A DNA stretch of 64,000 nucleotides from JABMOV01 sp964344305 (GTDB lineage Bacteria > Fidelibacterota > Marinisomatia > Marinisomatales > JABMOV01): assembly GCA_964344305.1 (NCBI GenBank), contig CAYFMT010000003.1:1-64000 (forward strand). The letters are read 5' to 3'. The translations under genes were made by a program, and so were the position numbers. Below, piece by piece: positions 1 to 9,336 of the stretch (positions within the stretch are counted from its first letter, which is position 1; every line of letters starts with the position of its first letter). A model generated the notes under the pieces. That model was not told the origin of the DNA, did no database searches, and worked only from the letters and a program-made list of their open reading frames with translations.

Positions 1-177
1 GAAGTACACCTTAACTTTTTAAATGAAAAGTCCGAAAGATTTAAAAGACTTACACTTTATGGAAAAATAGAGAGCTGGTATAGATTTCAACATACTGACA
101 TTCTGTCTGCCATTATGACATCTTAGTGATTTATAAAGGGCCACGTTGAGTGGTTAAATTTCCCTGATTTTGCCTGT

Positions 178-229
178 TTTAGTCTCAATTTAGTCTCAAA
201 TTCACCACATTCACCCACTTTAGTCTCAA
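178..229. repeat. Three copies of TTTAGTCTCAA (two in tandem)
   Basis: TTTAGTCTCAA occurs at 178-188, 189-199 and 219-229. The first two abut (period 11) and the third begins 30 bp after the second, so all three lie close to one face of the helix. All are in the same orientation, about 200-245 bp upstream of mraZ. This could be an operator array for an unknown regulator or a relic of local duplication. No protein is known to me for this site. Confidence 0.6.
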
Positions 230-371
230 ATATGTTTACACTTGCGACTCTGTAAGTGTTGATATTCTTTAACTTCGTTTTTTTGTGTTTTTTGAGATTT
301 CTGGTAAGCCACATGAGAGGTGGAAAAATTATAAATCCATGAAAAAATATTTGCCCACTTACCCCTAAAAG

Positions 372-396
372 TGTTACGTTGTGGGTAGTTATGGGT
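372..396 (+). promoter_or_regulatory. Putative MraZ operator (TGGGT repeats with 5-bp spacing)
   Basis: Two perfect TGGGT units at 382-386 and 392-396 are separated by exactly five bases (AGTTA). A degenerate third unit, TGTTA, sits at 372-376 in the same 10-bp phase. MraZ is known in other bacteria to bind direct TGGGN repeats with 5-bp spacers upstream of its own gene. The array ends 26 bp before the mraZ start codon. Function is inferred from this match in sequence, spacing and position. Confidence 0.72.
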
Positions 397-422
397 AACA
401 ATCCCTTTCCTTACATAGACAA

Positions 423-890
423 ATGACAATCAGTGAAAACACATTCACCGGCGAATACGCCTATACAGTAGACGCAAAAGGTCGAGTAAACATTCCGGCC
501 AAATTCCGTCAGGCACTGTCACCGGATAACGACCAGACTTTCGTAATCACAAAAGGACTGGATCCATGCATTTATGCCTATCCCCTGTCCACATGGCAAA
601 GCCAAATAGAAAATGCATTGCGCAGTCTGTCTTCACTGAATGCAATCAACCGTTTGTTTATTCGAAACATGGTACGATATGCATCTACCGTTCGATACGA
701 CAAACAGGGAAGGATTCCTTTAACACAGATCCTCATTCAGCATGCCGAATTATCTCATGATGCCCTCATTATTGGTGTGGTGAATAAAATTGAGATCTGG
801 GACCCACAATCCCTGCAATCCCTGGAATCGCAGGCAAAATCAATTGAACCAACCGACTACAATGAATTGGCAGATAAAATCATTATATGA
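423..890 (+). CDS. mraZ: Transcriptional regulator / nucleoid protein MraZ
   Basis: 155 residues with two AbrB-like halves, each carrying the MraZ DxxGR signature: DAKGRVNIP near residue 17 and DKQGRIPL near residue 93. MraZ forms ring-shaped oligomers that bind TGGGN repeats in front of the dcw operon and control it. It is the first gene of the cluster, 26 bp after a matching operator, which fits autoregulation. The region before the ATG has no strong Shine-Dalgarno sequence. Its last four bases overlap the rsmH start, indicating translational coupling. Length and position are typical of the family. Confidence 0.95.
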   Translation: MTISENTFTGEYAYTVDAKGRVNIPAKFRQALSPDNDQTFVITKGLDPCIYAYPLSTWQSQIENALRSLSSLNAINRLFIRNMVRYASTVRYDKQGRIPLTQILIQHAELSHDALIIGVVNKIEIWDPQSLQSLESQAKSIEPTDYNELADKIII

Positions 891-1777
891 CCATTCAGAA
901 GCAGGATGGAATACCGATTCACTCCCCCATTATGGTGTCGGAGGTTTTATCCTATCTCAATATTCTCCCCGATGGAGTCTATCTGGACGGTACCATCGGA
1001 CTTGGAGGGCACGCCAAACACATCCTCTCAACCCTCCGTACGGGGAGGCTTGTCGGGATTGACCGCGATGAAGAGGCCCTGGATATCTGTCGCTCAAATT
1101 TCCACGCCTCTTCACCGGTCTCAGTTTTTCACGCCGCTTACGACGATTTCCCATCCATTCTTTCTTCTCTCGGGATTCGCGAGTTGAACGGTATCCTGCT
1201 CGATCTCGGATTATCATCTTTGCAGCTGGATAGCCCCATCCGTGGTTTTTCCTTTCGCAATGATGGTGATCTGGATATGCGCTTTGATTCCTCCACTGGA
1301 AAGTCAGCCTCGGAAGTCATTGCTGAATCCAGTGAAGAAGAACTTGCAAATATTCTCTACCAATATGGTGAGGAGCGGCAATCCAGAAAAATCGCTCGAT
1401 CAATAAAATCCATGGGAACCATGAAAACGGTTGCCGATCTCCGTGAAGCGATAAGGAGATCCACACCACCATCTTTCAGGCACAAAACATTTGCCCGTGT
1501 TTTTCAGGGGTTGCGCATCGTTGTAAATGATGAACTAAATCGTCTCTCCAGGTTCTTGTCTATTTTCATGGATTATCTTGCATTGAATGGGCGAATTGTC
1601 ATCCTCAGTTTTCACTCCCTTGAGGACCGAATGGTCAAACATCAATTCAGATCATATAAACAGGATGGTCGTGCAGCGATTCTGACGAAAAAACCTGTGG
1701 TACCAAATTCAGAAGAGATTGAATTGAACTCCAGAGCAAAACCTGCAAAACTTCGAGCATTGGAGCGCATACAATAG
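887..1777 (+). CDS. rsmH: 16S rRNA (cytosine-1402-N4)-methyltransferase RsmH
   Basis: 296 residues. RsmH (MraW) methylates the N4 position of C1402 in the 16S rRNA decoding centre using S-adenosylmethionine. Visible motifs are the SAM loop GTIGLGGHAKHIL around residue 37, GIDRDEEAL, LDLGLSSLQLD, the family motif FQGLRIVVNDEL and VILSFHSLEDRMVK near the C-terminus. It overlaps mraZ by four bases and shares one base with the next gene. The second place in the dcw cluster is the conserved location. Confidence 0.96.
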   Translation: MTIQKQDGIPIHSPIMVSEVLSYLNILPDGVYLDGTIGLGGHAKHILSTLRTGRLVGIDRDEEALDICRSNFHASSPVSVFHAAYDDFPSILSSLGIRELNGILLDLGLSSLQLDSPIRGFSFRNDGDLDMRFDSSTGKSASEVIAESSEEELANILYQYGEERQSRKIARSIKSMGTMKTVADLREAIRRSTPPSFRHKTFARVFQGLRIVVNDELNRLSRFLSIFMDYLALNGRIVILSFHSLEDRMVKHQFRSYKQDGRAAILTKKPVVPNSEEIELNSRAKPAKLRALERIQ

Positions 1778-2106
1778 TGGCAAAAAAAATAAAACGACGC
1801 TCGAAGAAACAAAAGGAACTCATCCAGACCTTATTGTTTTTCTTTTTCACTGTGATCACCATCCTTGGTTTAATTGGATATCTATGGGTGTATTCCGAAG
1901 TAGATGAAACACTCTATGCCATCGAAATACAGTATACTACTCTAGGTGAGCTGCAAAATGATATTGATGAAATTCAAAGTGATATTGAGTTTCTACAGAG
2001 AGCAGACAATATTGCTGAAAAAGCCAGAGAAGAATTGAATATGGTCCCAGCCCATCCGGAATCACTTATCATCTATCTCCCAAACTTTGTGGAGAATGGG
2101 TTATGA
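1777..2106 (+). CDS. ftsL: FtsL/DivIC-like cell division protein
   Basis: 109 residues, GTG start overlapping the rsmH stop. The layout is a short basic cytoplasmic tail (KKIKRRSKKQK), one transmembrane segment at about residues 16-40, then a predicted coiled coil rich in E, Q and L to about residue 90. This is the bitopic leucine-zipper layout of FtsL/DivIC, which bridges FtsQ and FtsWI in the divisome. Primary sequence conservation in this family is low. The call therefore rests on topology and on the diagnostic slot between rsmH and ftsI. Confidence 0.82.
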   Translation: MAKKIKRRSKKQKELIQTLLFFFFTVITILGLIGYLWVYSEVDETLYAIEIQYTTLGELQNDIDEIQSDIEFLQRADNIAEKAREELNMVPAHPESLIIYLPNFVENGL

Positions 2107-4082
2107 CAAAAACCTACCTGAAATATCGTACCAGAATCATGATAGTCTCATTCATCGTGATCATCAGCTGGGCAGGGTTAGCCGTACGATTATTTCAAGT
2201 ACAGATTTTAAGCGGTGACCGATATAGAGTTAGAGGAATGCAACAGGGTCAATTCCGTGAACAGATCATGGTTGTGAGGGGAAACATTTTTGACAGGGAT
2301 AATACATCACTTACGCGAAACATTATCCATTATTCCATTGGAGCCCATCCATCTCAAATACGTCATAAGGAATCCCTGGCTGAAAAACTCAGTCTAGCCA
2401 CAGGTCGGGACACCAGGTATTACCTGGACAGGTTATCTTCAAGTAAATCATTTGTATATCTTGAGAGAAATATTCGCAAGGATGTTTTCTCAACCATGAG
2501 AATTGACAATACCAAGGGCATTCTTATTGAAAGAAACTCCCGTCGCTACTATCCGCATAACAATATTGGTGGCCAGGTCATTGGCATAACCGATATTGAT
2601 GATCATGGCATTTCAGGCTTAGAAAAACAATACGATAAGCTCCTGGTTGGGACACCTGGTTGGGTGGTGAAACAACGTAACGGTAAAGGTGAACTCAATC
2701 CTAAAACAAGTTTCCCATCCAAACCTCCGATTGACGGTGCTAACATTCAAACAACACTGGATCTGGACTATCAATCCATCCTCCAGGATGAATTGATGTT
2801 TGCCATGGAGGATCTTGATGCCACAAGCGCAACAGGTATTATTATGGATCCACAGAACGGTGATATTCTTGCCATGTCAAGCGTCCCGGATTTTGATCCA
2901 AACAGACCATCTGACTACCCAACTGAAAATCAGAAGATTCGCTCCATAACTGACCAGTTTGAACCTGGCTCCACCTATAAGATTGTTGCTGCAGCGTCTG
3001 CCCTTGACCAGCAAACCGTTTCCATGACTCAGGAGTTCAACTGTGAGTATGGGAGTTACACACTGAAGGATATACGAATCAATGACCATGAAGAGTATGG
3101 TTTATTGACGGTAGGTCAAATTATTCAACATTCCAGCAATGTTGGTATCATCAAAATCGCCGAAACGGTTGGAAAGAACTCATTATACAGATACAGCAGG
3201 GATTTCGGTTTTGGTAGTCCAACTCAGATCAATCTTCTTGGTGAAATGAGTGGTACATTGCGTAAAGTCGATGATTGGAGCGAGATTTCTCTTGCAGAAG
3301 TATCCATGGGTCATGAAGTGGGTGTGACTGCTATCCAGCTTGCCGCTGCCTATACGGCCATTGCCAACGGTGGGTATTTATTAAAACCACGTCTGGTGAA
3401 ACAGATTGTGGATCAAAATGGAGTTGTACTCCATGAGGAATCACCAGAAGTCGTCAGGAAAATTGCCACCGCAAAGGTGATGGATCACTTAAAAACAATG
3501 TTGGCGAAAGTGGTAGATGGAGGAACAGGAGACAATGCAGAAATACGTGGATGGTCTGTGGCTGGTAAAACTGGAACGGCCCAGAAGTTTATGGACGGAT
3601 CCTATTCCAACTCGAAATTTGTTAGCAATTTTGTAGGGTTTTTTCCTGCAGAGAATCCACAGCTCCTGGGAGTCATTATCATTGATGAACCCCGGTACGG
3701 TAAACATTGGGGTAGTGAAGGGGCAGCCCCTGTTTTTCGACGTGTCATGCAACGCATTATCAATATGGATGATGACTTGAAGGCGCCGGAGAAAGAAATA
3801 GAAGAGTCTGTTATCCTGGCAGAAGTGTCCGAAGTAAATGAGACCCCTTCCCCTACCATTGTTCCTGCTGTCATGATGCAGTCAAATTCATTTTATACTG
3901 AAAATCAAAATTTCATTCACGTACCTGAGGTAAGGGGGATGAGTCTGAAAAAAGCACTGTCCACATTGCGCAAGGCTCATCTTAAAGTGAAAGTTAATGG
4001 GTCAGGGAAAGTCATCTGGCAAAGCCCTGCTCCGGGAAAGCGCATGAAACGCGGAAATACATGCGAAATAGGTTTACAATGA
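2103..4082 (+). CDS. ftsI: Septal peptidoglycan transpeptidase FtsI/PBP3 with C-terminal PASTA domain
   Basis: 659 residues. A single N-terminal membrane anchor lies at about residues 12-34, followed by a PBP dimerisation domain and a class B transpeptidase domain. The catalytic motifs are complete: SxxK with S290 and K293 (STYK), SxN (SSN at 344-346) and KTG from residue 489. A PASTA module occupies about residues 604-658 (VPEVRG start, WQSPAPGK end). A PASTA tail recalls SpoVD/PBP2x and differs from Proteobacterial FtsI. It cross-links septal wall at the division site and partners with FtsW. It overlaps ftsL and murE by four bases. Confidence 0.95.
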   Translation: MTKTYLKYRTRIMIVSFIVIISWAGLAVRLFQVQILSGDRYRVRGMQQGQFREQIMVVRGNIFDRDNTSLTRNIIHYSIGAHPSQIRHKESLAEKLSLATGRDTRYYLDRLSSSKSFVYLERNIRKDVFSTMRIDNTKGILIERNSRRYYPHNNIGGQVIGITDIDDHGISGLEKQYDKLLVGTPGWVVKQRNGKGELNPKTSFPSKPPIDGANIQTTLDLDYQSILQDELMFAMEDLDATSATGIIMDPQNGDILAMSSVPDFDPNRPSDYPTENQKIRSITDQFEPGSTYKIVAAASALDQQTVSMTQEFNCEYGSYTLKDIRINDHEEYGLLTVGQIIQHSSNVGIIKIAETVGKNSLYRYSRDFGFGSPTQINLLGEMSGTLRKVDDWSEISLAEVSMGHEVGVTAIQLAAAYTAIANGGYLLKPRLVKQIVDQNGVVLHEESPEVVRKIATAKVMDHLKTMLAKVVDGGTGDNAEIRGWSVAGKTGTAQKFMDGSYSNSKFVSNFVGFFPAENPQLLGVIIIDEPRYGKHWGSEGAAPVFRRVMQRIINMDDDLKAPEKEIEESVILAEVSEVNETPSPTIVPAVMMQSNSFYTENQNFIHVPEVRGMSLKKALSTLRKAHLKVKVNGSGKVIWQSPAPGKRMKRGNTCEIGLQ

Positions 4083-5536
4083 GTCGTCGATTAGACACAT
4101 TATTGAAACACCTTATCCCGGAGGATCAATCCTTGCCTGATATGATTGTATCAGGTATCGCTATTGACTCCAGAAAAGTGCAACCCGGGGATATCTATGT
4201 GGCTATTCCCGGTGCGCTTTACGATGGACATGACTTTATTCCTGATGCCATCGATCGGGGTGCCGTAGCCGTCATTGCAAATGGACGTGATGTTGGACAT
4301 CAGCCCATTCCCGTCGTTCGGGTGGCAAATCCTCGACGGACAGTCAGTCAAATTGCAGCTGAATACTACAATCATCCATCAAAAGCATTAACCGTTATAG
4401 GCATTACCGGTACTAATGGAAAAACAACCACAGCCAGTATAATCTACAGCATATTAAAGACCGCCGGGTTTAAAACAGCACAAATGGGAACATTTGGAAT
4501 CATTGCGGAAGGATATGAAACGGTAAAAACGCTTACTACGGAAGATGCAGTGACCCTCCAATATACCATGGATGGATTTGTTAAAAATGGTTTCACTCAT
4601 GTGGTGATGGAAGTATCTAGTCATGCCATACATCAATACAGGACAGCTGACATAGATTTCAACCTGGCGATTTTTACCAATCTTACACCGGAGCATCTGG
4701 ACTACCATGGATCCATGGAAGATTATTTCAATTCCAAGTCCAGGTTGTTTAAAAAACTTCCCCTTAACGCCACCGCTGTAATAAATGTGGACGATGAGTA
4801 TGGCCTTCAATTATGTGATCTTTGCCCTGTTCCAATTGCTCACACAGCCATCCATGATACCGACCACATACATTTTGCTGATTTATCGTCTACCCTGTCA
4901 GGCATAAATGGACTTGTCCAGGCCGGTCATGATTCCTACCGGATTAAGTCATCTTTAATCGGGGAGTTTAACATAGAGAATATTCTGTCTGCTGTTGCCA
5001 GCGCACACTCTCTTGGTGTGCCAAAGGATGCCATTGAAAACGGTGTTGAGTCATGCGTAAGCATAGATGGTAGAATGGAGCAATTTCGGTGTAAACAGGG
5101 TGGTACGGTCGTCATGGATTATGCTCATACACCAGACGCATACGATAAAGTCCTTGGAACCATCAGGGGACTCATGGGTCAGGATGGCATGATCACACTT
5201 GTATTTGGCGCGGGAGGTAACCGGGATGCAACCAAGCGACCTGTGATGGCTTCAATCGCCGAAAAATATGTTGATCGGGTTTTCCTGACACCAGACAATC
5301 CAAGGGATGAAGATGTTGCACAAATAAACGCGGATATTGTGTCTGGTTTTACCAAAGAGATTTACACAGAATTTGCTGATCGAGGTGATGCTCTGAAAAC
5401 CGCCTTGCTGGAGTGTAAGAAAAATAGTGCCGTGGTGGTGTTGGGTAAAGGACGGGAAAATTACCAGGAAATCCATGGCGAAAAAATCCCCTACTCAGAT
5501 TTAGACATAATTCTGGAGCATTGTTATGAGGATTGA
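4079..5536 (+). CDS. murE: UDP-MurNAc-tripeptide synthetase MurE (meso-DAP adding)
   Basis: About 485 residues from the ATG at 4079, chosen because it forms an ATGA overlap with ftsI; an in-frame ATG at 4061 is possible but less likely. MurE adds the third residue of the stem peptide in the cytoplasm. The Mur ligase ATP loop GITGTNGKTTT and the region around HLDYHGSMEDYFNSKSRLF, which carries the carbamylated lysine, are present. The TPDNPRDED segment contains DNPR, the motif of meso-diaminopimelate-specific MurE. This predicts DAP-type peptidoglycan. The start of murF overlaps its last 11 bases. Confidence 0.96.
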   Translation: MSRRLDTLLKHLIPEDQSLPDMIVSGIAIDSRKVQPGDIYVAIPGALYDGHDFIPDAIDRGAVAVIANGRDVGHQPIPVVRVANPRRTVSQIAAEYYNHPSKALTVIGITGTNGKTTTASIIYSILKTAGFKTAQMGTFGIIAEGYETVKTLTTEDAVTLQYTMDGFVKNGFTHVVMEVSSHAIHQYRTADIDFNLAIFTNLTPEHLDYHGSMEDYFNSKSRLFKKLPLNATAVINVDDEYGLQLCDLCPVPIAHTAIHDTDHIHFADLSSTLSGINGLVQAGHDSYRIKSSLIGEFNIENILSAVASAHSLGVPKDAIENGVESCVSIDGRMEQFRCKQGGTVVMDYAHTPDAYDKVLGTIRGLMGQDGMITLVFGAGGNRDATKRPVMASIAEKYVDRVFLTPDNPRDEDVAQINADIVSGFTKEIYTEFADRGDALKTALLECKKNSAVVVLGKGRENYQEIHGEKIPYSDLDIILEHCYED

Positions 5537-6863
5537 TCTTCCCAGTCCAGATCAATTTTCAAGTATTTTTTACTCCGTAACCGGCGTTGAATTGAGTAAC
5601 CCTGTTACCGGTATCGCCACGGATTCACGTCATGTTATTCCCGGGGACATGTTTATTGCGTTAAAGGGTGAACGCGTTGATGGGCATATTTATCTAGATA
5701 GTATTTCTCGGTCCGGGGCATCTGCAGTATTGGTAGAAAATGACTTCACTTCCACAAGAACTCAGTCGGTGAAAGTCGAAAATCCCCTCATAACAATTGG
5801 TCTAGTGGCACAAAAATGGCGTCAACAATTTTCCATCCCTGTTGTGGGAATCACCGGAACCAATGGAAAAACATCCACGAAGGATTTGCTTGTTCATATC
5901 CTTGAGAAACAAGTAGTGGTGCATTATACACAGGGAAATTTCAATACATCCATTGGACTGCCGCTTAGCCTCTTTACTTTAATGGAAACTCATGAAATAT
6001 CTGTTCTGGAAATGGGTGCAAGCCAACCCGGTGATATTTCCTATCTATGCAATCTTGCAGAACCTACCCATGGACTCATCACCAATATTGCACCGGCCCA
6101 TCTGGAGGGATTTGGGTCCATCGATGAAGTGGCCAGGGAAAAGGGACAATTGTTTAATTCTTTAGAAAAAGGTACTGCATTTGTCAATACTGCAGATCCT
6201 AGAGTTGTATCCCTTTCCATCTCCAGTGATGCCATCAGGTTTGGGTACACGCCCGATTGTGATTATTTCGCAAGTATTGCTACTGGAGATGATGGAACTA
6301 TTACCCTGCACATAAATGATCATGTTGTTCCTACTAATTCTCAAAACCCTTCTTTTGCAAAAAATGTGTTCTCTACATCAGTCATCGCACACACACTTGG
6401 TGTCTCATGGGAAAATATTATCCAGTCTGTTTCAGATTATTCACCAACACAGGGGCGTTGTGTTGTTTCAAAGCACAATGGATGGACTATCATTGACGAT
6501 ACATACAATGCAAACCTGGAATCAACCAAAGCAGCTGTTGATTTTTTAAGTGCCTATCCTGGTGGCAAGAAGATTTTTGTGTTTGGTGATATGCTCGAGT
6601 TGGGTGAAAAATCGAGCAATCATCATTCACAGGTTGGTGAATACTGTAACGAAAAAAATATTGATCTTGTTTTTACCATTGGTACTGAAACGGTTTTTAC
6701 TCACAATACTATTCGAAACGGTGTAGAAAAGCATCACATGGATAATAAGGCCGATCTTGTTTCTGCCATAGTTGATACTCTCCACGATGGTGATGTGATT
6801 TTATTTAAAGGGTCCAGAGGCATGGCAATGGAATCCCTGATACAGGATTTGGAGGACAAATAA
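5526..6863 (+). CDS. murF: UDP-MurNAc-tripeptide:D-Ala-D-Ala ligase MurF
   Basis: 445 residues. MurF attaches D-alanyl-D-alanine to the UDP-MurNAc-tripeptide, the last cytoplasmic stem-peptide step. The ATP-binding GITGTNGKTSTKDLL motif, the LEMGASQPGDI segment and NIAPAHLEGFGS match MurF, and the C-terminal domain contains DDTYNANLES. It overlaps murE upstream and shares one base with mraY (TAATG). No D-Ala-D-Ala ligase gene is found in this window, so its dipeptide substrate must come from a gene elsewhere. Confidence 0.95.
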   Translation: MRIDLPSPDQFSSIFYSVTGVELSNPVTGIATDSRHVIPGDMFIALKGERVDGHIYLDSISRSGASAVLVENDFTSTRTQSVKVENPLITIGLVAQKWRQQFSIPVVGITGTNGKTSTKDLLVHILEKQVVVHYTQGNFNTSIGLPLSLFTLMETHEISVLEMGASQPGDISYLCNLAEPTHGLITNIAPAHLEGFGSIDEVAREKGQLFNSLEKGTAFVNTADPRVVSLSISSDAIRFGYTPDCDYFASIATGDDGTITLHINDHVVPTNSQNPSFAKNVFSTSVIAHTLGVSWENIIQSVSDYSPTQGRCVVSKHNGWTIIDDTYNANLESTKAAVDFLSAYPGGKKIFVFGDMLELGEKSSNHHSQVGEYCNEKNIDLVFTIGTETVFTHNTIRNGVEKHHMDNKADLVSAIVDTLHDGDVILFKGSRGMAMESLIQDLEDK

Positions 6864-7966
6864 TGCTTTACGAGCTCCTGTATCCATTGAAAGAACATAT
6901 TTCAGTATTAAATGTATTCCAGTATATCACTGCACGATCCGCTTTTGCTGCCATTACTGCCCTTCTAATCAGTTTTATTATTGGTCCCTGGATCATTCGT
7001 TCTTTACAGAAATACCAGATTGGTGAAGAAATTGGTGATCGTGGGCCTCAATCCCACCAGAAGAAACGTGGTACACCAACCATGGGTGGGATTATAATCC
7101 TGCTTGCAGTATTCATTCCCACCATCCTCTTTGCAAAATTAGATAATATTTATGTCCAACTAATACTACTGTCAACCATCTGGATGGGGATCATAGGGTT
7201 TCTGGATGACTACCTGAAATCTATCAGAAAAATGAAAGACGGCTTGGTGGCACGATACAAACTGGCCGGACAGATCACACTTGGACTCGTTATCAGCTAT
7301 ATTATTTTCAACACACCTGAATTCGCAGCATTCAAAAGCAGCACATCGGTACCCTTCTTCAAAAATCTTGAATTGGATTTTGGATTGATCTACCCTCTGG
7401 TAATTGTATTGGTAATTACAGGGTACTCCAATGCAGTAAATCTGTCTGATGGATTGGATGGCCTTGCTGCAGGACTCCTTGCCATCGCATTCGCTGTTTT
7501 TTCCGCCATCGCCTACATCAGTGGTCGAGTAGACTTCTCCGATTATCTAAATATTATCTACCTGCCGGGAGCGGGGGAATTAACCATCTTTACTGCCGCG
7601 CTAACAGGAGCGTGTATGGGATTTCTATGGTTCAATTCAGCACCGGCCCAGGTCTTTATGGGTGATGTGGGCTCCCTATCTACAGGAGCCGCCCTTGGCA
7701 CCCTGGCAATATTGCTTAAGAAAGAACTACTCCTGTTTATTATTGGAGGAATTTTTGTCTGGGAAGCCACATCCGTTATGCTTCAGCTCTTCTATTTCCG
7801 ATACACAAAGAAAAAAACTGGAGAGGGTAAGCGCTTGTTTAAAATGGCTCCCATCCATCATCATTTTGAACTGGCAGGCTGGCCGGAAACCCGGGTTGTG
7901 ATAAGATTCTGGATTATTGGCATTCTACTGGCCCTCTTTTCCTTAACAACATTTAAGATAAGATGA
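6863..7966 (+). CDS. mraY: Phospho-MurNAc-pentapeptide transferase MraY
   Basis: 367 residues, polytopic with about ten hydrophobic segments. MraY transfers phospho-MurNAc-pentapeptide onto undecaprenyl phosphate to form lipid I at the inner membrane. Family motifs visible are KKRGTPTMGGI, GFLDDYLK with the catalytic aspartates, NAVNLSDGLDGLA, FMGDVGSL and the C-terminal MAPIHHHFELAGWPE histidine motif. It starts on the last base of murF and overlaps murD by four bases. Length is normal for the family. Confidence 0.97.
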   Translation: MLYELLYPLKEHISVLNVFQYITARSAFAAITALLISFIIGPWIIRSLQKYQIGEEIGDRGPQSHQKKRGTPTMGGIIILLAVFIPTILFAKLDNIYVQLILLSTIWMGIIGFLDDYLKSIRKMKDGLVARYKLAGQITLGLVISYIIFNTPEFAAFKSSTSVPFFKNLELDFGLIYPLVIVLVITGYSNAVNLSDGLDGLAAGLLAIAFAVFSAIAYISGRVDFSDYLNIIYLPGAGELTIFTAALTGACMGFLWFNSAPAQVFMGDVGSLSTGAALGTLAILLKKELLLFIIGGIFVWEATSVMLQLFYFRYTKKKTGEGKRLFKMAPIHHHFELAGWPETRVVIRFWIIGILLALFSLTTFKIR

Positions 7967-9336
7967 TGGATATTTCGAAAAGGAAAAGCATCAATATTTC
8001 TGGTAACCGAGTAGTGGTTATTGGTTTGGGTCGCAGTGGTTCCGGAGCTGCCAAGCTGGCTCATTTTCTGGGTGCTGATGTCCTGATCAGCGATCCTTCA
8101 ACAACAGATTCAGTATTTTCACAAGCCGAAGAATTGACTGCAATGGGGATTAAAACTGAAACCGGTGGACACAGCCAAGCCATATATAATGCAGACCTAA
8201 TGGTGGTATCTCCCGGTGTACCCAGGCAGGCTGAGTGCATACGTCACGCTCAAAAAAACAATATTCCTGTTGTGGGAGAAATTGAATTCGCCAGCTGGTT
8301 CACCCAGGCACCCATTATTGCAGTAACGGGATCAAATGGAAAAACCACCACCGTGCATATATTAGCAAACATGTGCCAGAGTGATCAAGTTCGTGGGGTG
8401 CTTGCAGGGAACGTTGGTTCTGCTTTTTCACATCACGTAATGGCAGAACTCCAATCTCCAGACCCACAAAGAGTTTATATTCTTGAAATATCCAGCTTCC
8501 AGATGGAGTTCATCCTGCACTTTAGACCAAAAATTTCTGTTTTTCTCAATATATCACCTGATCACCTTGATCGTCATGGCACCATGGAAGAATACATCGA
8601 CGCTAAGCTAAATATGATGTCCAACCTGACAGAAGATGATTGGGTGATTTATAACGAAGATGATCCTTTATTAAATCATCATTTTACAGGGATGACCCTG
8701 TCATGTATTCCATTCAGTATTGAGAAATCATCCAATATGTTTTCCTGCGATGATCAGGTTTATTTCAAGCAGGAACCATTTATCAGATTTGATGAAATCA
8801 CCCTTCCCGGTCCACATAACCTTGCAAATCTAATTGCCGCAGGTACAGCAGCCTCACTTATTGGAATTAACAAGGAGCAACTCCGGGATGTGTTTAGCAC
8901 GTTCAAGGCAATTGCACATCGTATGGAAAAGGTTGCCAGAGTCGACGATGTGGAATACATCAATGATTCAAAAGCCACGAACGTAGATGCTGTTAAAGTT
9001 GCACTACAAAGCTATTCACAACCGATCATCCTCATCCTTGGAGGCAAGGATAAAGGTGGTGATTTCGCACAACTCCTACCACATACCCACAACGTCAAGA
9101 CCGTCCTCGCTTACGGTCAGGCTCGAGATCTCATTGCGGCTGCATTAGCGGATGCGGTTAGACTGTCCACCATGGAGAGTCTCAAGGATGCGGTCCACTT
9201 GAGCCATGAGCTCGCCAGACCCGGGGATATCGTTTTGTTATCTCCGGGCTGCGCCAGCTTTGACCAATTCAATGGGTATGAAGAACGGGGTGATAAATTT
9301 AAAACGTGGGCAAATGAACTGGGAAAAGCTGCATGA
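7963..9336 (+). CDS. murD: UDP-MurNAc-L-alanine:D-glutamate ligase MurD
   Basis: 457 residues. MurD adds D-glutamate to UDP-MurNAc-L-Ala. The N-terminal Rossmann-like region holds VVIGLGRSGSGAAKLA. The ATP loop is AVTGSNGKTTT, followed by NISPDHLDRHGTMEEY. The C-terminal domain carries YINDSKATNVDA, LGGKDKGGDF and LLSPGCASFDQF, all typical of MurD. Two adjacent ATG codons are possible starts (7963 or 7966); the first overlaps the mraY stop. The gene overlaps ftsW by four bases. Confidence 0.96.
   Translation: MMDISKRKSINISGNRVVVIGLGRSGSGAAKLAHFLGADVLISDPSTTDSVFSQAEELTAMGIKTETGGHSQAIYNADLMVVSPGVPRQAECIRHAQKNNIPVVGEIEFASWFTQAPIIAVTGSNGKTTTVHILANMCQSDQVRGVLAGNVGSAFSHHVMAELQSPDPQRVYILEISSFQMEFILHFRPKISVFLNISPDHLDRHGTMEEYIDAKLNMMSNLTEDDWVIYNEDDPLLNHHFTGMTLSCIPFSIEKSSNMFSCDDQVYFKQEPFIRFDEITLPGPHNLANLIAAGTAASLIGINKEQLRDVFSTFKAIAHRMEKVARVDDVEYINDSKATNVDAVKVALQSYSQPIILILGGKDKGGDFAQLLPHTHNVKTVLAYGQARDLIAAALADAVRLSTMESLKDAVHLSHELARPGDIVLLSPGCASFDQFNGYEERGDKFKTWANELGKAA

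Larger units (their letters stand above)
1..422. other. Non-coding leader upstream of the dcw cluster
   Basis: No convincing coding frame is seen on either strand; the open frames here have no recognisable protein character. The stretch is AT-rich. It holds three copies of an 11-bp element between 178 and 229 and a tandem TGGGT operator between 372 and 396, both listed separately. I could not assign a clear -35/-10 promoter. The transcription start of the whole dcw operon most likely lies in the second half of this region. Confidence 0.6.

Noticed and set aside
178..229. CRISPR-like repeat array
   Set aside because: Units are only 11 bp, two are in direct contact without spacer, and there are no cas genes in the window.
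123..429. Minus-strand open frames covering the mraZ leader
   Set aside because: Low-complexity translations with no family character, no ribosome-binding site, and they overlap the probable operator and promoter.
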